A stretch of DNA of 64,000 bases from Grimontia hollisae CIP 101886 (GCF_000176515.1 NZ_ADAQ01000008.1:62001-126000); one strand, 5' to 3'; positions 51,122 to 61,428 are shown, counted from the first letter of the stretch. A program made the numbers and translations. Notes: a model not told the origin generated them from the sequence alone.

Positions 51122-52318
51122 TTACCCAATCAGACCCATTTCTTTGCCGACTTTGATAAAGGCATCGATAGCCTTGTCCAGTTGCTCACGGCTGTGCGCG
51201 GCAGACATTTGTGTGCGGATACGAGCCTGGCCTTTCGGTACCACAGGGAAGGAGAAACCCACCACATAGATGCCTTCTTTCATCATGCGTTCAGCAAATT
51301 CACCCGCTACTTTTGCATCACCCAGCATCACCGGGATAATGGCATGGTCAGCCCCTGCCAGCGTGAAACCTGCTTCACTCATGCGGGCACGGAAATGGTT
51401 GGCGTTGTCCCACAGTTTTTCACGCAGGTCACCGCTTTCTGCCAAAAGATCGATAACACGGATAGAGGCAGCCACAATCGCCGGTGCCAGTGAGTTGGAA
51501 AACAGGTACGGACGCGAGCGCTGGCGCAGCCAGTCGATCACTTCTTTTTTACCCGACGTGTAGCCGCCCGATGCGCCGCCCATGGCTTTACCCAGCGTGC
51601 CGGTGATGATGTCAATACGGTCAATCACATCATGATATTCGTGGGTGCCGCGGCCGTTTGCACCCATAAAGCCGACGGCGTGTGAGTCATCTACCATCAC
51701 CAGTGCACCATATTTTTCCGCCAGATCGCAGATAGCCGGCAGGTTCGCAACCACACCGTCCATCGAGAACACACCGTCTGTCACAATCAAGGTGTGGCGC
51801 GCCCCTTTTTCTTTCGCCGCAATCAGTTGTTGCTCCAGCTCTTCCATGTTGTTGTTGGCGTAGCGAAAGCGCATCGCTTTACACAGGCGTACACCGTCGA
51901 TGATAGACGCATGGTTCAGCGCATCAGAAATGATCGCGTCTTCTGCATCAAGAAGGGTTTCGAACAGGCCAGCGTTGGCGTCGAAGCAGGAAGAGTAAAG
52001 GATGGTGTCTTCCATACCGAGGAAGGCGGACAGTTTCTCTTCCAGCACCTTGTGTGCATCCTGGGTGCCGCAGATAAAACGCACGGAGGCCATGCCAAAA
52101 CCATGCTCATCCATACCGGCTTTTGCCGCTTCAATCAGCGCAGGGTGGTTAGCCAGGCCCAGATAGTTGTTGGCACAGAAGTTCAACACGTCTTCACCGG
52201 ATGTCACCGAGATATTGGCCTTTTGGGCTGAGGTGATCACGCGTTCATCTTTATACAGGCCTTCAGCTTTGACGTCTTCAAGCTGCTGGCGGATTTGCTG
52301 ATAAAAAGCGGCAGTCAT
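51122..52318 (-). CDS. kbl: 2-amino-3-ketobutyrate coenzyme A ligase (glycine C-acetyltransferase)
   Basis: PLP enzyme cleaving 2-amino-3-ketobutyrate with CoA to glycine and acetyl-CoA. 398 residues, PLP Lys in [13 protein letters not shown], and [14 protein letters not shown] lies seven bases before the ATG. First gene of kbl-tdh; the operon lies next to hldD as in E. coli, with a TetR gene between. Confidence 0.97.
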   Translation of the reverse strand: MTAAFYQQIRQQLEDVKAEGLYKDERVITSAQKANISVTSGEDVLNFCANNYLGLANHPALIEAAKAGMDEHGFGMASVRFICGTQDAHKVLEEKLSAFLGMEDTILYSSCFDANAGLFETLLDAEDAIISDALNHASIIDGVRLCKAMRFRYANNNMEELEQQLIAAKEKGARHTLIVTDGVFSMDGVVANLPAICDLAEKYGALVMVDDSHAVGFMGANGRGTHEYHDVIDRIDIITGTLGKAMGGASGGYTSGKKEVIDWLRQRSRPYLFSNSLAPAIVAASIRVIDLLAESGDLREKLWDNANHFRARMSEAGFTLAGADHAIIPVMLGDAKVAGEFAERMMKEGIYVVGFSFPVVPKGQARIRTQMSAAHSREQLDKAIDAFIKVGKEMGLIG

Positions 52319-52495
52319 CGCTTACTCCATCAATGGAAACTGGAACGGGTTGATATCAATATGTTTATTCCATCACATTAAGCCAAAGCGTCTAAATAAC
52401 CCCTAGCTTTCAGGATGACATATCAGAAAGAGTGTAGATGATAGAATTCTGGGGAAGGTTGCGTCTATCGAATTAGTACATCTAATTGTGTTTGA

Positions 52496-53158
52496 TCACG
52501 CGGAATCTGTCGCGCTTTGGGTGGTTTCCATCTGGGCACGGTAATGTCCGATAAGCGCTGAGACCACCGCCTTGCCTTTACCGGTCGTCATGGGTGACAC
52601 CATGTTGAGGATTTGAAGCACGCCCTGAAAAATCACAACCGGTGTCACCCTGGCCTGTGGCGACTGGGCGCTTTGGTAAAATATCCAGCTGGACGCAACA
52701 AGCTTGAGGGTACTACACAGTGATTGCAGGGCTTCATCATCCATATCCAGCCAACCGGTTTCACGGAACCGGCCCAGCATGGCAAAAAGATTGGCTTTCA
52801 GGGCCTGCTGAGCGTCAAGGTACTTTGTCTGCAGCTCAGCATCCCGGCTCAGGATGTCCGGCAGGTTGGCGTAGAAAAAACGGTAACGCCACATCAACTG
52901 AAACGTCGCATCAAGGTATGCAAGCAGGCGCTGCTCATCGGATTCCGCTGGCACTTCCGGCTGAAAACCGGTGGAAAGATCGCGCGCGTATTGATCGAAA
53001 ATACTGTGTATAATCTCTTCTTTATTACGGAAGTGGTAATACAGGTTTCCCGGACTAATTCCCAGATCAGCCGCAATATGGTTGGTAGTCACATTCGGTT
53101 CGCCCTGCTCATTAAAGAGCGCCAACGCGGAATGAATGATGCGGTCGCGGGTTTTCAT
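52496..53158 (-). CDS. TetR/AcrR-family transcriptional regulator
   Basis: One-domain HTH plus ligand-domain regulator, 220 residues from the ATG at 53158 (MKTRDRIIHSALALFNEQG). The helix-turn-helix is TTNHIAADLGISPGNLYYHF. The frame is open further to 53236 but that part overlaps the likely promoter region and is not conserved. The C-terminal domain gives no clue to its ligand. It diverges from hldD by 109 bp and lies upstream of kbl-tdh on the same strand, so either could be a target. Confidence 0.85.
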   Translation of the reverse strand: MKTRDRIIHSALALFNEQGEPNVTTNHIAADLGISPGNLYYHFRNKEEIIHSIFDQYARDLSTGFQPEVPAESDEQRLLAYLDATFQLMWRYRFFYANLPDILSRDAELQTKYLDAQQALKANLFAMLGRFRETGWLDMDDEALQSLCSTLKLVASSWIFYQSAQSPQARVTPVVIFQGVLQILNMVSPMTTGKGKAVVSALIGHYRAQMETTQSATDSA

Positions 53159-53267
53159 GGTTAAACTGCTATCCTCAAGCCCAGAAAGGGAAATGTTACC
53201 ATACGCTCTCTCAGTTTGCTGATGGGGTGTTCTCATAATTCAGGCCGAACAGAATGTAGGTGAAGAT

Positions 53268-54212
53268 ATGATTATAGTGACTGGCGGCGCCGGCATGATC
53301 GGCAGCAATCTGGTTAAAGCGCTGAACGAAGAAGGTTATAACGACATTCTGGTGGTCGACAACCTGAAAGACGGCACCAAATTCGTAAATCTGGTTGATC
53401 TTAATATCGCAGATTACATGGACAAAGAAGATTTCATCGCCCAAATCATGGCCGGTGATGACTTTGGTCCTATCGAAGCGGTATTCCACGAAGGCGCATG
53501 TTCTGCCACCACAGAGTGGGACGGCAAGTATATGATGCTGAACAACTATGAGTATTCCAAAGAGTTGTTGCACTACTGCCTTGAACGTAACATTCCCTTC
53601 CTATACGCCTCCTCTGCCGCGACGTACGGCGGTCGTGACCATGATTTCATCGAAGAGCCCCAATACGAAGGCGCGCTTAACGTTTACGGTTACTCAAAGC
53701 AACTTTTCGACAACTATGTCCGCCGCATCTGGGCGGATGCTGAAGCCCATGGCGAAACCCTGTCTCAAATCACCGGCTTCCGCTATTTCAACGTGTATGG
53801 CCCACGTGAAGGCCACAAAGGTAGTATGGCGTCAGTAGCATTCCACCTGAACACCCAAATCAATGACGGCCAAAACCCGAAACTGTTCGAGGGCAGCGAT
53901 ACCTTCAAGCGTGACTTCGTGTACATCGGTGACGTGTGCAAAATGAACCTGTGGTTCTGGAAAAACGGCAAATCCGGCATTTTTAACTGCGGTACCGGTC
54001 GTGCCGAATCTTTCCGCGCAGTTGCAGATGCAGTGATCAAATACCATGGCAAAGGGGAAGTGGAAGAAATCCCATTCCCGGATCACCTGAAAGGCCGTTA
54101 TCAGGCTTACACCCAGGCAGATCTCACCAAAGTACGCGCAGCTGGCTACCCGCATGAATTCAAAACCGTTGCGGAAGGCGTGGCTGAATACATGGCCATA
54201 TTGAATAAGTAA
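53268..54212 (+). CDS. hldD: ADP-L-glycero-D-manno-heptose 6-epimerase
   Basis: Last step of ADP-heptose synthesis for the LPS inner core. Extended SDR fold with [11 protein letters not shown] at the N-terminus and the catalytic YSKQ ([12 protein letters not shown]). 314 residues, near the 310 of E. coli. GGTGA precedes the ATG. It opens the LPS gene region. Confidence 0.97.
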   Translation: MIIVTGGAGMIGSNLVKALNEEGYNDILVVDNLKDGTKFVNLVDLNIADYMDKEDFIAQIMAGDDFGPIEAVFHEGACSATTEWDGKYMMLNNYEYSKELLHYCLERNIPFLYASSAATYGGRDHDFIEEPQYEGALNVYGYSKQLFDNYVRRIWADAEAHGETLSQITGFRYFNVYGPREGHKGSMASVAFHLNTQINDGQNPKLFEGSDTFKRDFVYIGDVCKMNLWFWKNGKSGIFNCGTGRAESFRAVADAVIKYHGKGEVEEIPFPDHLKGRYQAYTQADLTKVRAAGYPHEFKTVAEGVAEYMAILNK

Positions 54213-54277
54213 TTGGCGACAAACGGGCCTCGGCCCGTTTTTTCATCTTTCGTTCGACTTCCTGTAGTTTCGACTCT

Positions 54278-55219
54278 ATGAGCCAAAATACAAAAAACAG
54301 CGCGTACCTGCCAACGTTTGAGTGGGCATTTCTACACCCCCGCTATTGGGGTACCTGGTTGGGCATTTTCTTTGCCGCCATCATGGCGTTTGTGCCATTT
54401 CGCCTGCGTGACAAGCTGGCCGAGTTTCTCGCTAAGCGCTTGGTAAAAATGAATAACCGCGCGAAGAAGCGTGCAGTGATCAACCTTCAGCACTGTTTTC
54501 CAGATAAAACCGACGAAGAGCGTTTCGCCATCCTTGAGCAAAGCTACATAAACGCAGGGTGTGTCCTGCTCGGCTTTGCCACCATCATGATGCGCAGCAA
54601 ACGCTATCTGGAAAAGCGTACCCTGTTCCGCAACGAGGAAATCCTGACCGAACTGGTCGAAAAAGGGGAAAAAGTGATTCTGCTGGTCCCTCACAGCTGG
54701 GCCATTGACTATCCCGCCGTGCAGCTTGCTTCCCGCGGCTTACCCGTTGCGGCTATGGTGAAGAAGCAAAAAAATAAAGTCGCAGACTGGTTGATGAACG
54801 TCCAGCGCCTGAAATATGGCGGCCGCACCCATGAGCGTGCGGATGGCATCAAACCCTTTATCAAGTCTGTTCGTGAAGGCTATCTGGGCTACTATCTTCC
54901 TGACGAAGACCACGGCCCGGATTCCAGTGTATTCGTGCCGTTTTTTGCTACACAGAAAGCCACGCTTTCTGGCCTAGGCAAGCTCGCAACCCTAAGTCGG
55001 GCGAAAATCGTGCCGTTAATGCCGGTTTACAACCGTGCAACCGGCAATTTTGAAGTGATCGTACAGCCACCACTTGCACCGTTTCCGTCAGGCAGTGAAG
55101 AAACCGATGCCCGTATGATGAACGAGCGTATCGAGCAGTTTTTGGAAAGCGATCCCGGCCAATATATGTGGATCATGAACCTGCTGCGTTCACGTCCAGA
55201 TAATACCCAGCTTTATTAA
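54278..55219 (+). CDS. lpxM: Lipid A late acyltransferase, LpxM (MsbB) type
   Basis: Transfers a secondary acyl chain to Kdo2-lipid A at the inner membrane. The 313-residue protein has an N-terminal membrane anchor, HPRYWGTWLGI near the start as in E. coli MsbB, and the catalytic HxxxxD box in VPHSWAIDYPA (His139, Asp144). DGIKPFIKSVREGYLGYYLPDEDHG is strongly MsbB-like (split here: residues about 189-213). Vibrios use the name LpxN for a hydroxyacyl-transferring member; chain specificity cannot be read here. It lies 65 bp after hldD and 11 bp before the fusion gene. Confidence 0.92.
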   Translation: MSQNTKNSAYLPTFEWAFLHPRYWGTWLGIFFAAIMAFVPFRLRDKLAEFLAKRLVKMNNRAKKRAVINLQHCFPDKTDEERFAILEQSYINAGCVLLGFATIMMRSKRYLEKRTLFRNEEILTELVEKGEKVILLVPHSWAIDYPAVQLASRGLPVAAMVKKQKNKVADWLMNVQRLKYGGRTHERADGIKPFIKSVREGYLGYYLPDEDHGPDSSVFVPFFATQKATLSGLGKLATLSRAKIVPLMPVYNRATGNFEVIVQPPLAPFPSGSEETDARMMNERIEQFLESDPGQYMWIMNLLRSRPDNTQLY

Positions 55220-55230
55220 GAGGGAATAAG

Positions 55231-57570
55231 ATGAATATATTGATGGCCCTCTCCCAACTGGAAGTCACCGGTGCCGAGGTTTATGCCACCACGGTGGGTA
55301 ATACACTCACCCAACGCGGCCACAATGTCTTTTATGTGTCAGATACCCTGACAAAACCCCACGATGGCCCTTATTTTAAACTGCGTTTTAACAAGCGCAG
55401 CATCCCGCGTCGCTTCTGGCACGTGGCCTATTTGGTGTATCTCATTAAGAAACACAACATCCAAATGGTGCATGCACATTCCCGTGCTTCCAGCTGGAGC
55501 TGCCATGTCGCCTGCAAACTGACCGGCACGCCGATGGTGACAACCGTCCACGGTCGTCAGCCGGTTCATGCATCGCGTAAAAAATTCCACGCCATGGGCA
55601 ACAAAGCCATGCCGGTGTGCGAAGCCATCTATCATCAACTAATTGATGATCTCAACGTGCCGCAAGAGACACTGGAAGTCAGCCGGAACGGCATTGATAC
55701 CCACAGCTACCAATGGCTGGCGCCGCCTCAGAATACACGCAAAGTGATCGCCATCATCGGCCGTCTAAGTGGACCGAAAGGCGACCTTTGCTACCGGCTG
55801 CTTGAAGAATGCCTCGATCTGGATAAATACGATGTCAAAATCGTCACAGGTACTCAACCTGATGCGCGTTTTGATAAATTTAAAGCCAAAGCCGATTTCG
55901 TCGGTTATGTAGAAGATGTCCCCGCAATAATGGCGCGTGCGGATCTGGTGATTGGCGCGGGACGTGTCGCCATGGAATCACTGCTTTGTGGCCGCCCAAC
56001 CATGGCCATTGGCGAAGCATTGAATATTGGCCCTGTTACCCAGGAAAATCTCCAACAGGCCATGGCGACCAACTTCGGCGACATTGGCAAAAAAGAGCTG
56101 GATATCGACTTTTCCGTCATTCCAGCACAAATTGAAGCCGCACTTTCAGCGCCGCACTGTGACCCGCAGGTGTCAGAGAAAATCAAGCAAAGCTACGATC
56201 TTCAAAACATCGTCAGCCACCTCGAAACCATTTACCAGTCGGTTTACGTCTACACCAAGCGTAAAGATATTCCGGTGTTGATGTACCACCGCTTTATCAA
56301 CAGCGATGACGGGAAAGGTACCATCGGCCCTTACCTGGATATTCGGATGTTCGAAAAACACCTCAAATTGCTCAAACGACTGGGGTTTGAAACGCTGACG
56401 TTTTCTGATCTGAAAGAGCACGGAGTGATCTCCCGCCTGAAAGCCGGCAAGCGCTATTGCATCATCACCGTGGATGATGGCTTTAAAGACAACTACACCC
56501 TGATGTTGCCATTGCTGAAAAAGTACAATTTTAAAGCGGTGGTTTATGCCGTTACTGGTGTGGACTTCAATAAATGGGATGTCGAACACCCTGAGTCACC
56601 AGAAAAACGTTTTGAACTGATGACCCCTTCAGAAATAAAGGCCATGGCCGATTCAGGTTATATAGAAATAGGGGGACACACACTCACACATCCACACCTG
56701 AATACATTGAGCCGTGAAGAACAAAAAGCGGAAATCATGGAAAACAAGGCGCAGTTAGAAACCTTGTTGGGTAAAGAGTTGGTTTCATTCGCCTATCCAT
56801 ATGGTGACTGGAACGAGGACAGCAAAGCACTGGCTAAAGAAGCAGGCTACCAATTTGCTGTGGCGACCAACAGTGGCCCCGTCGCGTTTCATGAAGACCC
56901 GTATTTAATCCGCCGAATTGGGATATTCCCGGGGACGGATGTATTATCTTTAGCAAGGAAAATAACTGGTGGGTATTTATTTAGAAAACTCACGCCTAAA
57001 AAGAATGTCTTCACCCACCTTGTTTTTAAAGTTCGCAATAGCGTCAAAATTGCGAAAGGAAACACCATCAAGTTTGGGGTGAAAAACCGGATTCGCAAAT
57101 GCACCATTGCTATTCACGGGCGTGGAAACCGGCTTATTTTTGAAGACGGAGCGAATTTGAAAGGGGTTCACATTGAACTGGATGGCAATCATTGCACCAT
57201 GATCATTGGCAAACACTGTGTAATAGGTGAAGGTTGTTACTTCTCAGCACGTGAAAATAATACAACACTGCGCATAGGCGATCATTGTATGTTTTCTCGC
57301 AATGTGAAATTAATGACCAGTGATGGGCATGATATACACACTCTGGAGCAAGAAAAAAGGATCAACTCGGCCAAGAATATCACTATCGGCAACCGTGTTT
57401 GGCTTGCCGACAGTGCTGTGGTACTCAAAGGTTGTACCATCGGTGATGGTGCGGTGGTAGGAATCAATGCAGTTGTCACAAAAAATGTGCCTAACAACAG
57501 CATTGCAGCCGGTAATCCAGCCAAAGTGATCAAAAACAACATTCGCTGGAATGAAGAGTTAACTTACTAA
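55231..57570 (+). CDS. Three-domain protein: GT4-like glycosyltransferase + NodB deacetylase + hexapeptide acyltransferase
   Basis: One open frame of 779 residues joins three carbohydrate enzymes. Residues about 1-340 form a GT-B glycosyltransferase (SRNGIDT and GAGRVAMESLLCGRPTMAIGE near 242-262). Residues about 345-575 form a carbohydrate esterase 4 domain: MYHRF, TVDDG (Asp415, Asp416), HTLTHP (His483, His487) and AYPYGDWNED (521-530). Residues about 605-775 form a left-handed beta-helix acyltransferase with many hexapeptides, ending GNPAKVIKNN. All CE4 motifs are intact, so it should be active, presumably adding a sugar to LPS core and changing its acetylation; substrates are unknown. GAGGG precedes the ATG. 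GC content falls from about 60% in the N-terminal part to about 40% in the C-terminal part. Confidence 0.85.
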   Translation: MNILMALSQLEVTGAEVYATTVGNTLTQRGHNVFYVSDTLTKPHDGPYFKLRFNKRSIPRRFWHVAYLVYLIKKHNIQMVHAHSRASSWSCHVACKLTGTPMVTTVHGRQPVHASRKKFHAMGNKAMPVCEAIYHQLIDDLNVPQETLEVSRNGIDTHSYQWLAPPQNTRKVIAIIGRLSGPKGDLCYRLLEECLDLDKYDVKIVTGTQPDARFDKFKAKADFVGYVEDVPAIMARADLVIGAGRVAMESLLCGRPTMAIGEALNIGPVTQENLQQAMATNFGDIGKKELDIDFSVIPAQIEAALSAPHCDPQVSEKIKQSYDLQNIVSHLETIYQSVYVYTKRKDIPVLMYHRFINSDDGKGTIGPYLDIRMFEKHLKLLKRLGFETLTFSDLKEHGVISRLKAGKRYCIITVDDGFKDNYTLMLPLLKKYNFKAVVYAVTGVDFNKWDVEHPESPEKRFELMTPSEIKAMADSGYIEIGGHTLTHPHLNTLSREEQKAEIMENKAQLETLLGKELVSFAYPYGDWNEDSKALAKEAGYQFAVATNSGPVAFHEDPYLIRRIGIFPGTDVLSLARKITGGYLFRKLTPKKNVFTHLVFKVRNSVKIAKGNTIKFGVKNRIRKCTIAIHGRGNRLIFEDGANLKGVHIELDGNHCTMIIGKHCVIGEGCYFSARENNTTLRIGDHCMFSRNVKLMTSDGHDIHTLEQEKRINSAKNITIGNRVWLADSAVVLKGCTIGDGAVVGINAVVTKNVPNNSIAAGNPAKVIKNNIRWNEELTY

Positions 57571-57688
57571 CGACAACGATGTCGGCATTCCTCACCGGTA
57601 TGAGGATAAGGAATGCATGACATTGTTTCGTGAAAGAAGTTGTCAATAAAGACAGATATTCCCAAGTGTCGAACCCAAAGCACGGTTC

Positions 57689-57716
57689 AAGTGACGCATT
57701 GATATCACTTTTTTTC
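57689..57716 (+). terminator. Terminator candidate after the fusion gene
   Basis: AAGTGA / TCACTT arms (57689-57694, 57705-57710) with a 10-base loop are followed by TTTTT. The stem is short. Confidence 0.55.
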
Positions 57717-57852
57717 AATATTTTTCCTTGGTTTTTCTCATTCATTCAGCACTAATTTGGGCTATTTAGCCTGCTTTTTAGCGTTTTCCCTAGCCTCCTC
57801 ATGGGCTAACAAAAACAAACCCGATCCCGTATCTAAAAAGACAGGAGGATAA

Positions 57853-58887
57853 ATGAACATATTGATTATTGGTCCGTCTTGGGTTGGAGATATGGTCATG
57901 TCTCAAAGCCTCTACAAAAGACTGAAAGAAAAACATCCCAGTGCACAAATTGATGTACTTGCCCCTGCATGGTGCAAGCCGATTTTAGAAAGGATGCCAG
58001 AAGTAAGCACGGCCATTGAAATGCCGGTTGGCCATGGTGAACTTAACCTGTCTACCCGTTGGAAGCTGGGTAAATCATTGCGCCAGAACGGTTATTCCCA
58101 TGCATTTATCCTCCCGAATTCGGCAAAATCGGCACTCATTCCTTTTTTCGCCAAGATCCCGAAACGCACAGGTTGGAAAGGGGAAATGCGTTATGGACTG
58201 CTTAATGATCTTCGCCCTGATCGCAATGTTTTTCAGTACATGGTCGAACGGTACGTTGCATTAGCCCACGACAAAGAGCAAATGTTAGCGGAAGTCTCTA
58301 TTGATAGCCTCCCTTTCCCTTCGCTAACCGTTGACCCAGAAAATCAGGCGAGCTGTTTTTCAAGGTTCGGCATTTGCGCCGACAATCAACTGGTTGGCCT
58401 ATGCCCAGGCGCTGAGTTTGGCCCCGCGAAACGCTGGCCAGAAGAACATTACTCAGCATTAGCTCAACAACTGATTGAACGAGGCAATCAGATCTGTCTG
58501 TTTGGGGGCGAAAAAGACAGGGTTGTTGCACAAAACATTATCGACAACCTTCCCCGCGCCTCTCAAACGCAGTGTTACAACTTAGCGGGAAAAACATCGC
58601 TCGTCGATGCGGTAGACATGCTCGCAGCCTGCCATACTGTGTTTTCTAACGATTCCGGTTTGATGCATGTGGCTGCAGCGGTTGGCGCTCACATCGTCGC
58701 GATTTATGGTTCGAGCTCACCAAAGTATACGCCGCCACTATCAACATCCGTGGCGACAGTGAACACGGATATTGAATGTCGCCCTTGTTTTAAAAGAGAG
58801 TGTCCTTATGGGCATTTAAAATGCTTAAAAGACTTACATCCATCAACCGTTTTGGCGTCCTACAGCAGAATGGAAAATAGCCCCTAG
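57853..58887 (+). CDS. waaF: ADP-heptose:LPS heptosyltransferase II
   Basis: Adds the second heptose to the LPS inner core. The 344-residue GT9 protein shows ILIIGPSWVGDMVMSQSLY at the N-terminus, LCPGAEFGPAKRWPEEHY, and NDSGLMHVAAAVG. GGAGG precedes the ATG. It follows 282 bp of AT-rich sequence. The hldD-waaF linkage of E. coli is interrupted here by lpxM and the fusion gene. Confidence 0.95.
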   Translation: MNILIIGPSWVGDMVMSQSLYKRLKEKHPSAQIDVLAPAWCKPILERMPEVSTAIEMPVGHGELNLSTRWKLGKSLRQNGYSHAFILPNSAKSALIPFFAKIPKRTGWKGEMRYGLLNDLRPDRNVFQYMVERYVALAHDKEQMLAEVSIDSLPFPSLTVDPENQASCFSRFGICADNQLVGLCPGAEFGPAKRWPEEHYSALAQQLIERGNQICLFGGEKDRVVAQNIIDNLPRASQTQCYNLAGKTSLVDAVDMLAACHTVFSNDSGLMHVAAAVGAHIVAIYGSSSPKYTPPLSTSVATVNTDIECRPCFKRECPYGHLKCLKDLHPSTVLASYSRMENSP

Positions 58888-58924
58888 CGTAGGACAAACG
58901 AAAAAACATATATAACAAACTGTT

Positions 58925-59665
58925 ATGAGAATTATTATTGTCAGCCTTAAACATTCATTGGAAAGACGAAAGAAAATAGAAAAAACGCTTAGTGCATTAA
59001 AGCTGCCATTCTGTTTTTTTGATGCTGTAGACGGTAAAAATGAACACCATAAAATTTTTGACCACTACAACAACAAAAAACGCGTTTTTATTAAAGGGTA
59101 TCCTTTAAAACCTGGTGAACTTGGCTGCTTTGCCAGCCATTACAGCCTATGGGAAAGATGCGTTGAGTTAAATGAGCCGCTATTAGTGCTTGAAGATGAT
59201 ATTGAGCTAGAGGATGACTTCCTCAATGTCTACAAAAAAATGCATTTGCTTGCAGAAAGTATCCCATACTTTAGAATAGGCCGTGTCCTTGATGCAAAAT
59301 ATAAAATATTTAAGCAAATAGATGATTGCCATGATCTCGTTCTGTATACAAAACCAGTGAGAAGTACTCAAGGTTATATGATTACTCCAGAAGCAGCGAA
59401 AAAATTTATCGATGCCGCTTATAACTGGTATGAACCGGTTGATGATTTCATGGAAAAAGAATGGCTGCATGGTGTTTTAAATTTTGGCATTGAACCTCCT
59501 TTGATTCGTCATGATTTTAATATTCATTCTGAAATTGGGGAAAGAGCCAAACCCTATATTCCACTGAACGTTAGAGTAATCAGAGAACTGTATCGAAGCT
59601 ATGAATCGATAAGGAAGCTGTGTTACAGCTTTTATAAAATGAGAAAAGTTAATTTAACGACATAA
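58925..59665 (+). CDS. Glycosyltransferase family 25 (LPS core sugar transferase)
   Basis: GT25 protein of 246 residues, related to LPS beta-galactosyltransferases such as Lex2B/LpsA. It begins MRIIIVSLKHSLERRKKI, then PGELGCFASHYSLWERC and LEDDIELEDDF with the acidic nucleotide-sugar site. No ribosome site precedes the ATG. Codon use is strongly AT-rich (one 60-base line at 59041 is 30% GC) unlike waaF before it, suggesting horizontal transfer. The sugar donor is unknown. Confidence 0.88.
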   Translation: MRIIIVSLKHSLERRKKIEKTLSALKLPFCFFDAVDGKNEHHKIFDHYNNKKRVFIKGYPLKPGELGCFASHYSLWERCVELNEPLLVLEDDIELEDDFLNVYKKMHLLAESIPYFRIGRVLDAKYKIFKQIDDCHDLVLYTKPVRSTQGYMITPEAAKKFIDAAYNWYEPVDDFMEKEWLHGVLNFGIEPPLIRHDFNIHSEIGERAKPYIPLNVRVIRELYRSYESIRKLCYSFYKMRKVNLTT

Positions 59666-59674
59666 GGCTAAGTC

Positions 59675-60328
59675 ATGAAAAAGATCATTGCATACCTTCT
59701 TGGCTTGCCCAAGTCCATTTATGTTAATTTTTCTCTTTGCACCTTTAAAGATGCGATAAGGCTTCCTATTATCGTTTCCAGGCGAGTGAAATGTATCTCT
59801 CTATCGGGATCAGCCTCGTTTGAAAAAATAAGGCCAGGTATAGTACGAATTGGATTCGGCAGCGTAGAAACTGTTGATGACAAACATGAAAGAACCCTGC
59901 TTTTTATAAAAGGAAAAGTGCATTTTAAAGGAAAAGCAAAAATTGGCAAAGGGTCAAGAATTTCGGTGGTAGGGAAAACAACCTTTGGGAATAATTTTCA
60001 TATTTCAGCTGATGCAAAGATCATATGCAGGCATGAAATTGAGTTTGGCGAAAATATTTTAATATCATGGGAAACACTGATCACGGATACGGATCATCAC
60101 ATTGTTACTGATTTTACTGGCAATATATTAAATAAAAACAAACCTGTCATCATTGGAAAAAATTCATGGATTGGTGCCAGATCGACCATACTCAAAGGGG
60201 TAAATCTCCCTCAAGGAACCATTTTAGGTTCTAACAGTGTTGTCACCAAAACAATAGACACTGAGCACTGTTGCATCGCAGGAAACCCAGCCAAAATAAT
60301 TAGAAAGAATGTAAAGTGGAAAGAATGA
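59675..60328 (+). CDS. Hexapeptide-repeat acyltransferase
   Basis: Left-handed beta-helix protein of 217 residues of the maltose/galactoside O-acetyltransferase group. The repeats run from about residue 75 to the end, with IGKNSWIGARSTILKG and AGNPAKIIRKNVKWKE. It probably acetylates a sugar of the core or of its precursor. AAGG precedes the ATG. Its C-terminal end resembles that of the acyltransferase domain in the fusion gene (AGNPAKVIKNNIRW). It overlaps the next gene by four bases (ATGA). AT-rich. Confidence 0.88.
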   Translation: MKKIIAYLLGLPKSIYVNFSLCTFKDAIRLPIIVSRRVKCISLSGSASFEKIRPGIVRIGFGSVETVDDKHERTLLFIKGKVHFKGKAKIGKGSRISVVGKTTFGNNFHISADAKIICRHEIEFGENILISWETLITDTDHHIVTDFTGNILNKNKPVIIGKNSWIGARSTILKGVNLPQGTILGSNSVVTKTIDTEHCCIAGNPAKIIRKNVKWKE

Positions 60329-61428
60329 AAGTCATCTATGTTATCAGTGATATATCCACTACAGGTGGTAGAGAAAGAATAACATTAGAAAAAGTAAAAG
60401 CATTTGAAAAATATGGTATTACCGCGCATATCATTTCACATAAAATATCAAATAAAGAAGCAATCACCCATTATTTTAGCGATAAAGTAATAGACTTAGG
60501 CATCAATGACTTTAACAATAAGCTATTGAATAAGCTGATAAAACGTCCTTTTAGAAAAATACTGTTCAAGCATAAAATAAAACATCACTTAAAGAAATTA
60601 TCGCCTGACATCATCATTTCTCTGGGTGATGCGTACTCAGATAAACTAAAAAATATCTATCCTTCTTGTCAGCATATTACTGAAGTACATGGCAGTTATG
60701 ATTTGTTCTTTGACACCTCCAAAAAGTCAAGAAAAAAAACAAGAATAGCGAAAGTAAAAAAATTTTGGCATAATGTCTCTCAAAATAACCACATGGTTAT
60801 TTTGTCTGAGGTTGATGCTGAAAAATGGCAATTCCCTTCTATCTCTATCATTCCAAACTTTATTGAACACAGATCATTATATGAGAAAGACAAACAAAAG
60901 CGCTTCATTTTTGCCGGACGACTGTCTCCAGAAAAAGGCCTTGATTTACTGATAGAAACATGGCGAAACATTCAACGTAAAGGATTCCAAATAGAACTCG
61001 ATATTTTTGGCGAAGGTATGGATTTATTACCTATCATAAAACAGTATGGTTTAGAAAATATGATCAGCGTACATCCATTCGATCCCCATATTATCGAAAG
61101 ATACCAATCTTATTTGGGATGCATCATGCCATCTCGATCTGAAGGTTTTGGTATGGTTGCCTTGGAAAGTATTCATCAAGGTACCCCGGTAATAGCGTTT
61201 AATATTGAGTCAGGCCTCAGAGACATTGTCAAACACAACAGGAGCGGTTTACTTGCAGCCCCTTTTGATACCGAGGAAATGGCTGAGCACATTATCTCTC
61301 TGTACGACAATGACGAACTCGCAAAATCACTCTCAGATGGCGCAAGAAAGCACTCTATGTCTTTTACTGAAGAGAGCATTCTCCCCAAGTGGATGGCATT
61401 ATTTGAGAACCTGGTGAACCAGACGTGA
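60325..61428 (+). CDS. Glycosyltransferase family 4
   Basis: GT-B retaining glycosyltransferase of 367 residues. N-terminal VIYVISDISTTGGRERI and C-terminal donor site FAGRLSPEKGLDLLIE and SRSEGFGMVALESIHQGTPVIAF with the ExxxxxxxE pattern. The ATG at 60325 overlaps the upstream TGA; GGAAAGA precedes it. The strongest AT bias of the region (23% GC in the line at 60541). It closes the AT-rich block. Confidence 0.9.
   Translation: MKVIYVISDISTTGGRERITLEKVKAFEKYGITAHIISHKISNKEAITHYFSDKVIDLGINDFNNKLLNKLIKRPFRKILFKHKIKHHLKKLSPDIIISLGDAYSDKLKNIYPSCQHITEVHGSYDLFFDTSKKSRKKTRIAKVKKFWHNVSQNNHMVILSEVDAEKWQFPSISIIPNFIEHRSLYEKDKQKRFIFAGRLSPEKGLDLLIETWRNIQRKGFQIELDIFGEGMDLLPIIKQYGLENMISVHPFDPHIIERYQSYLGCIMPSRSEGFGMVALESIHQGTPVIAFNIESGLRDIVKHNRSGLLAAPFDTEEMAEHIISLYDNDELAKSLSDGARKHSMSFTEESILPKWMALFENLVNQT

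Noticed and set aside
57571-57852. JUMPstart/ops element before waaF
   Set aside because: The region is AT-rich and intergenic in an LPS locus, but I found no GGCGGTAG core.
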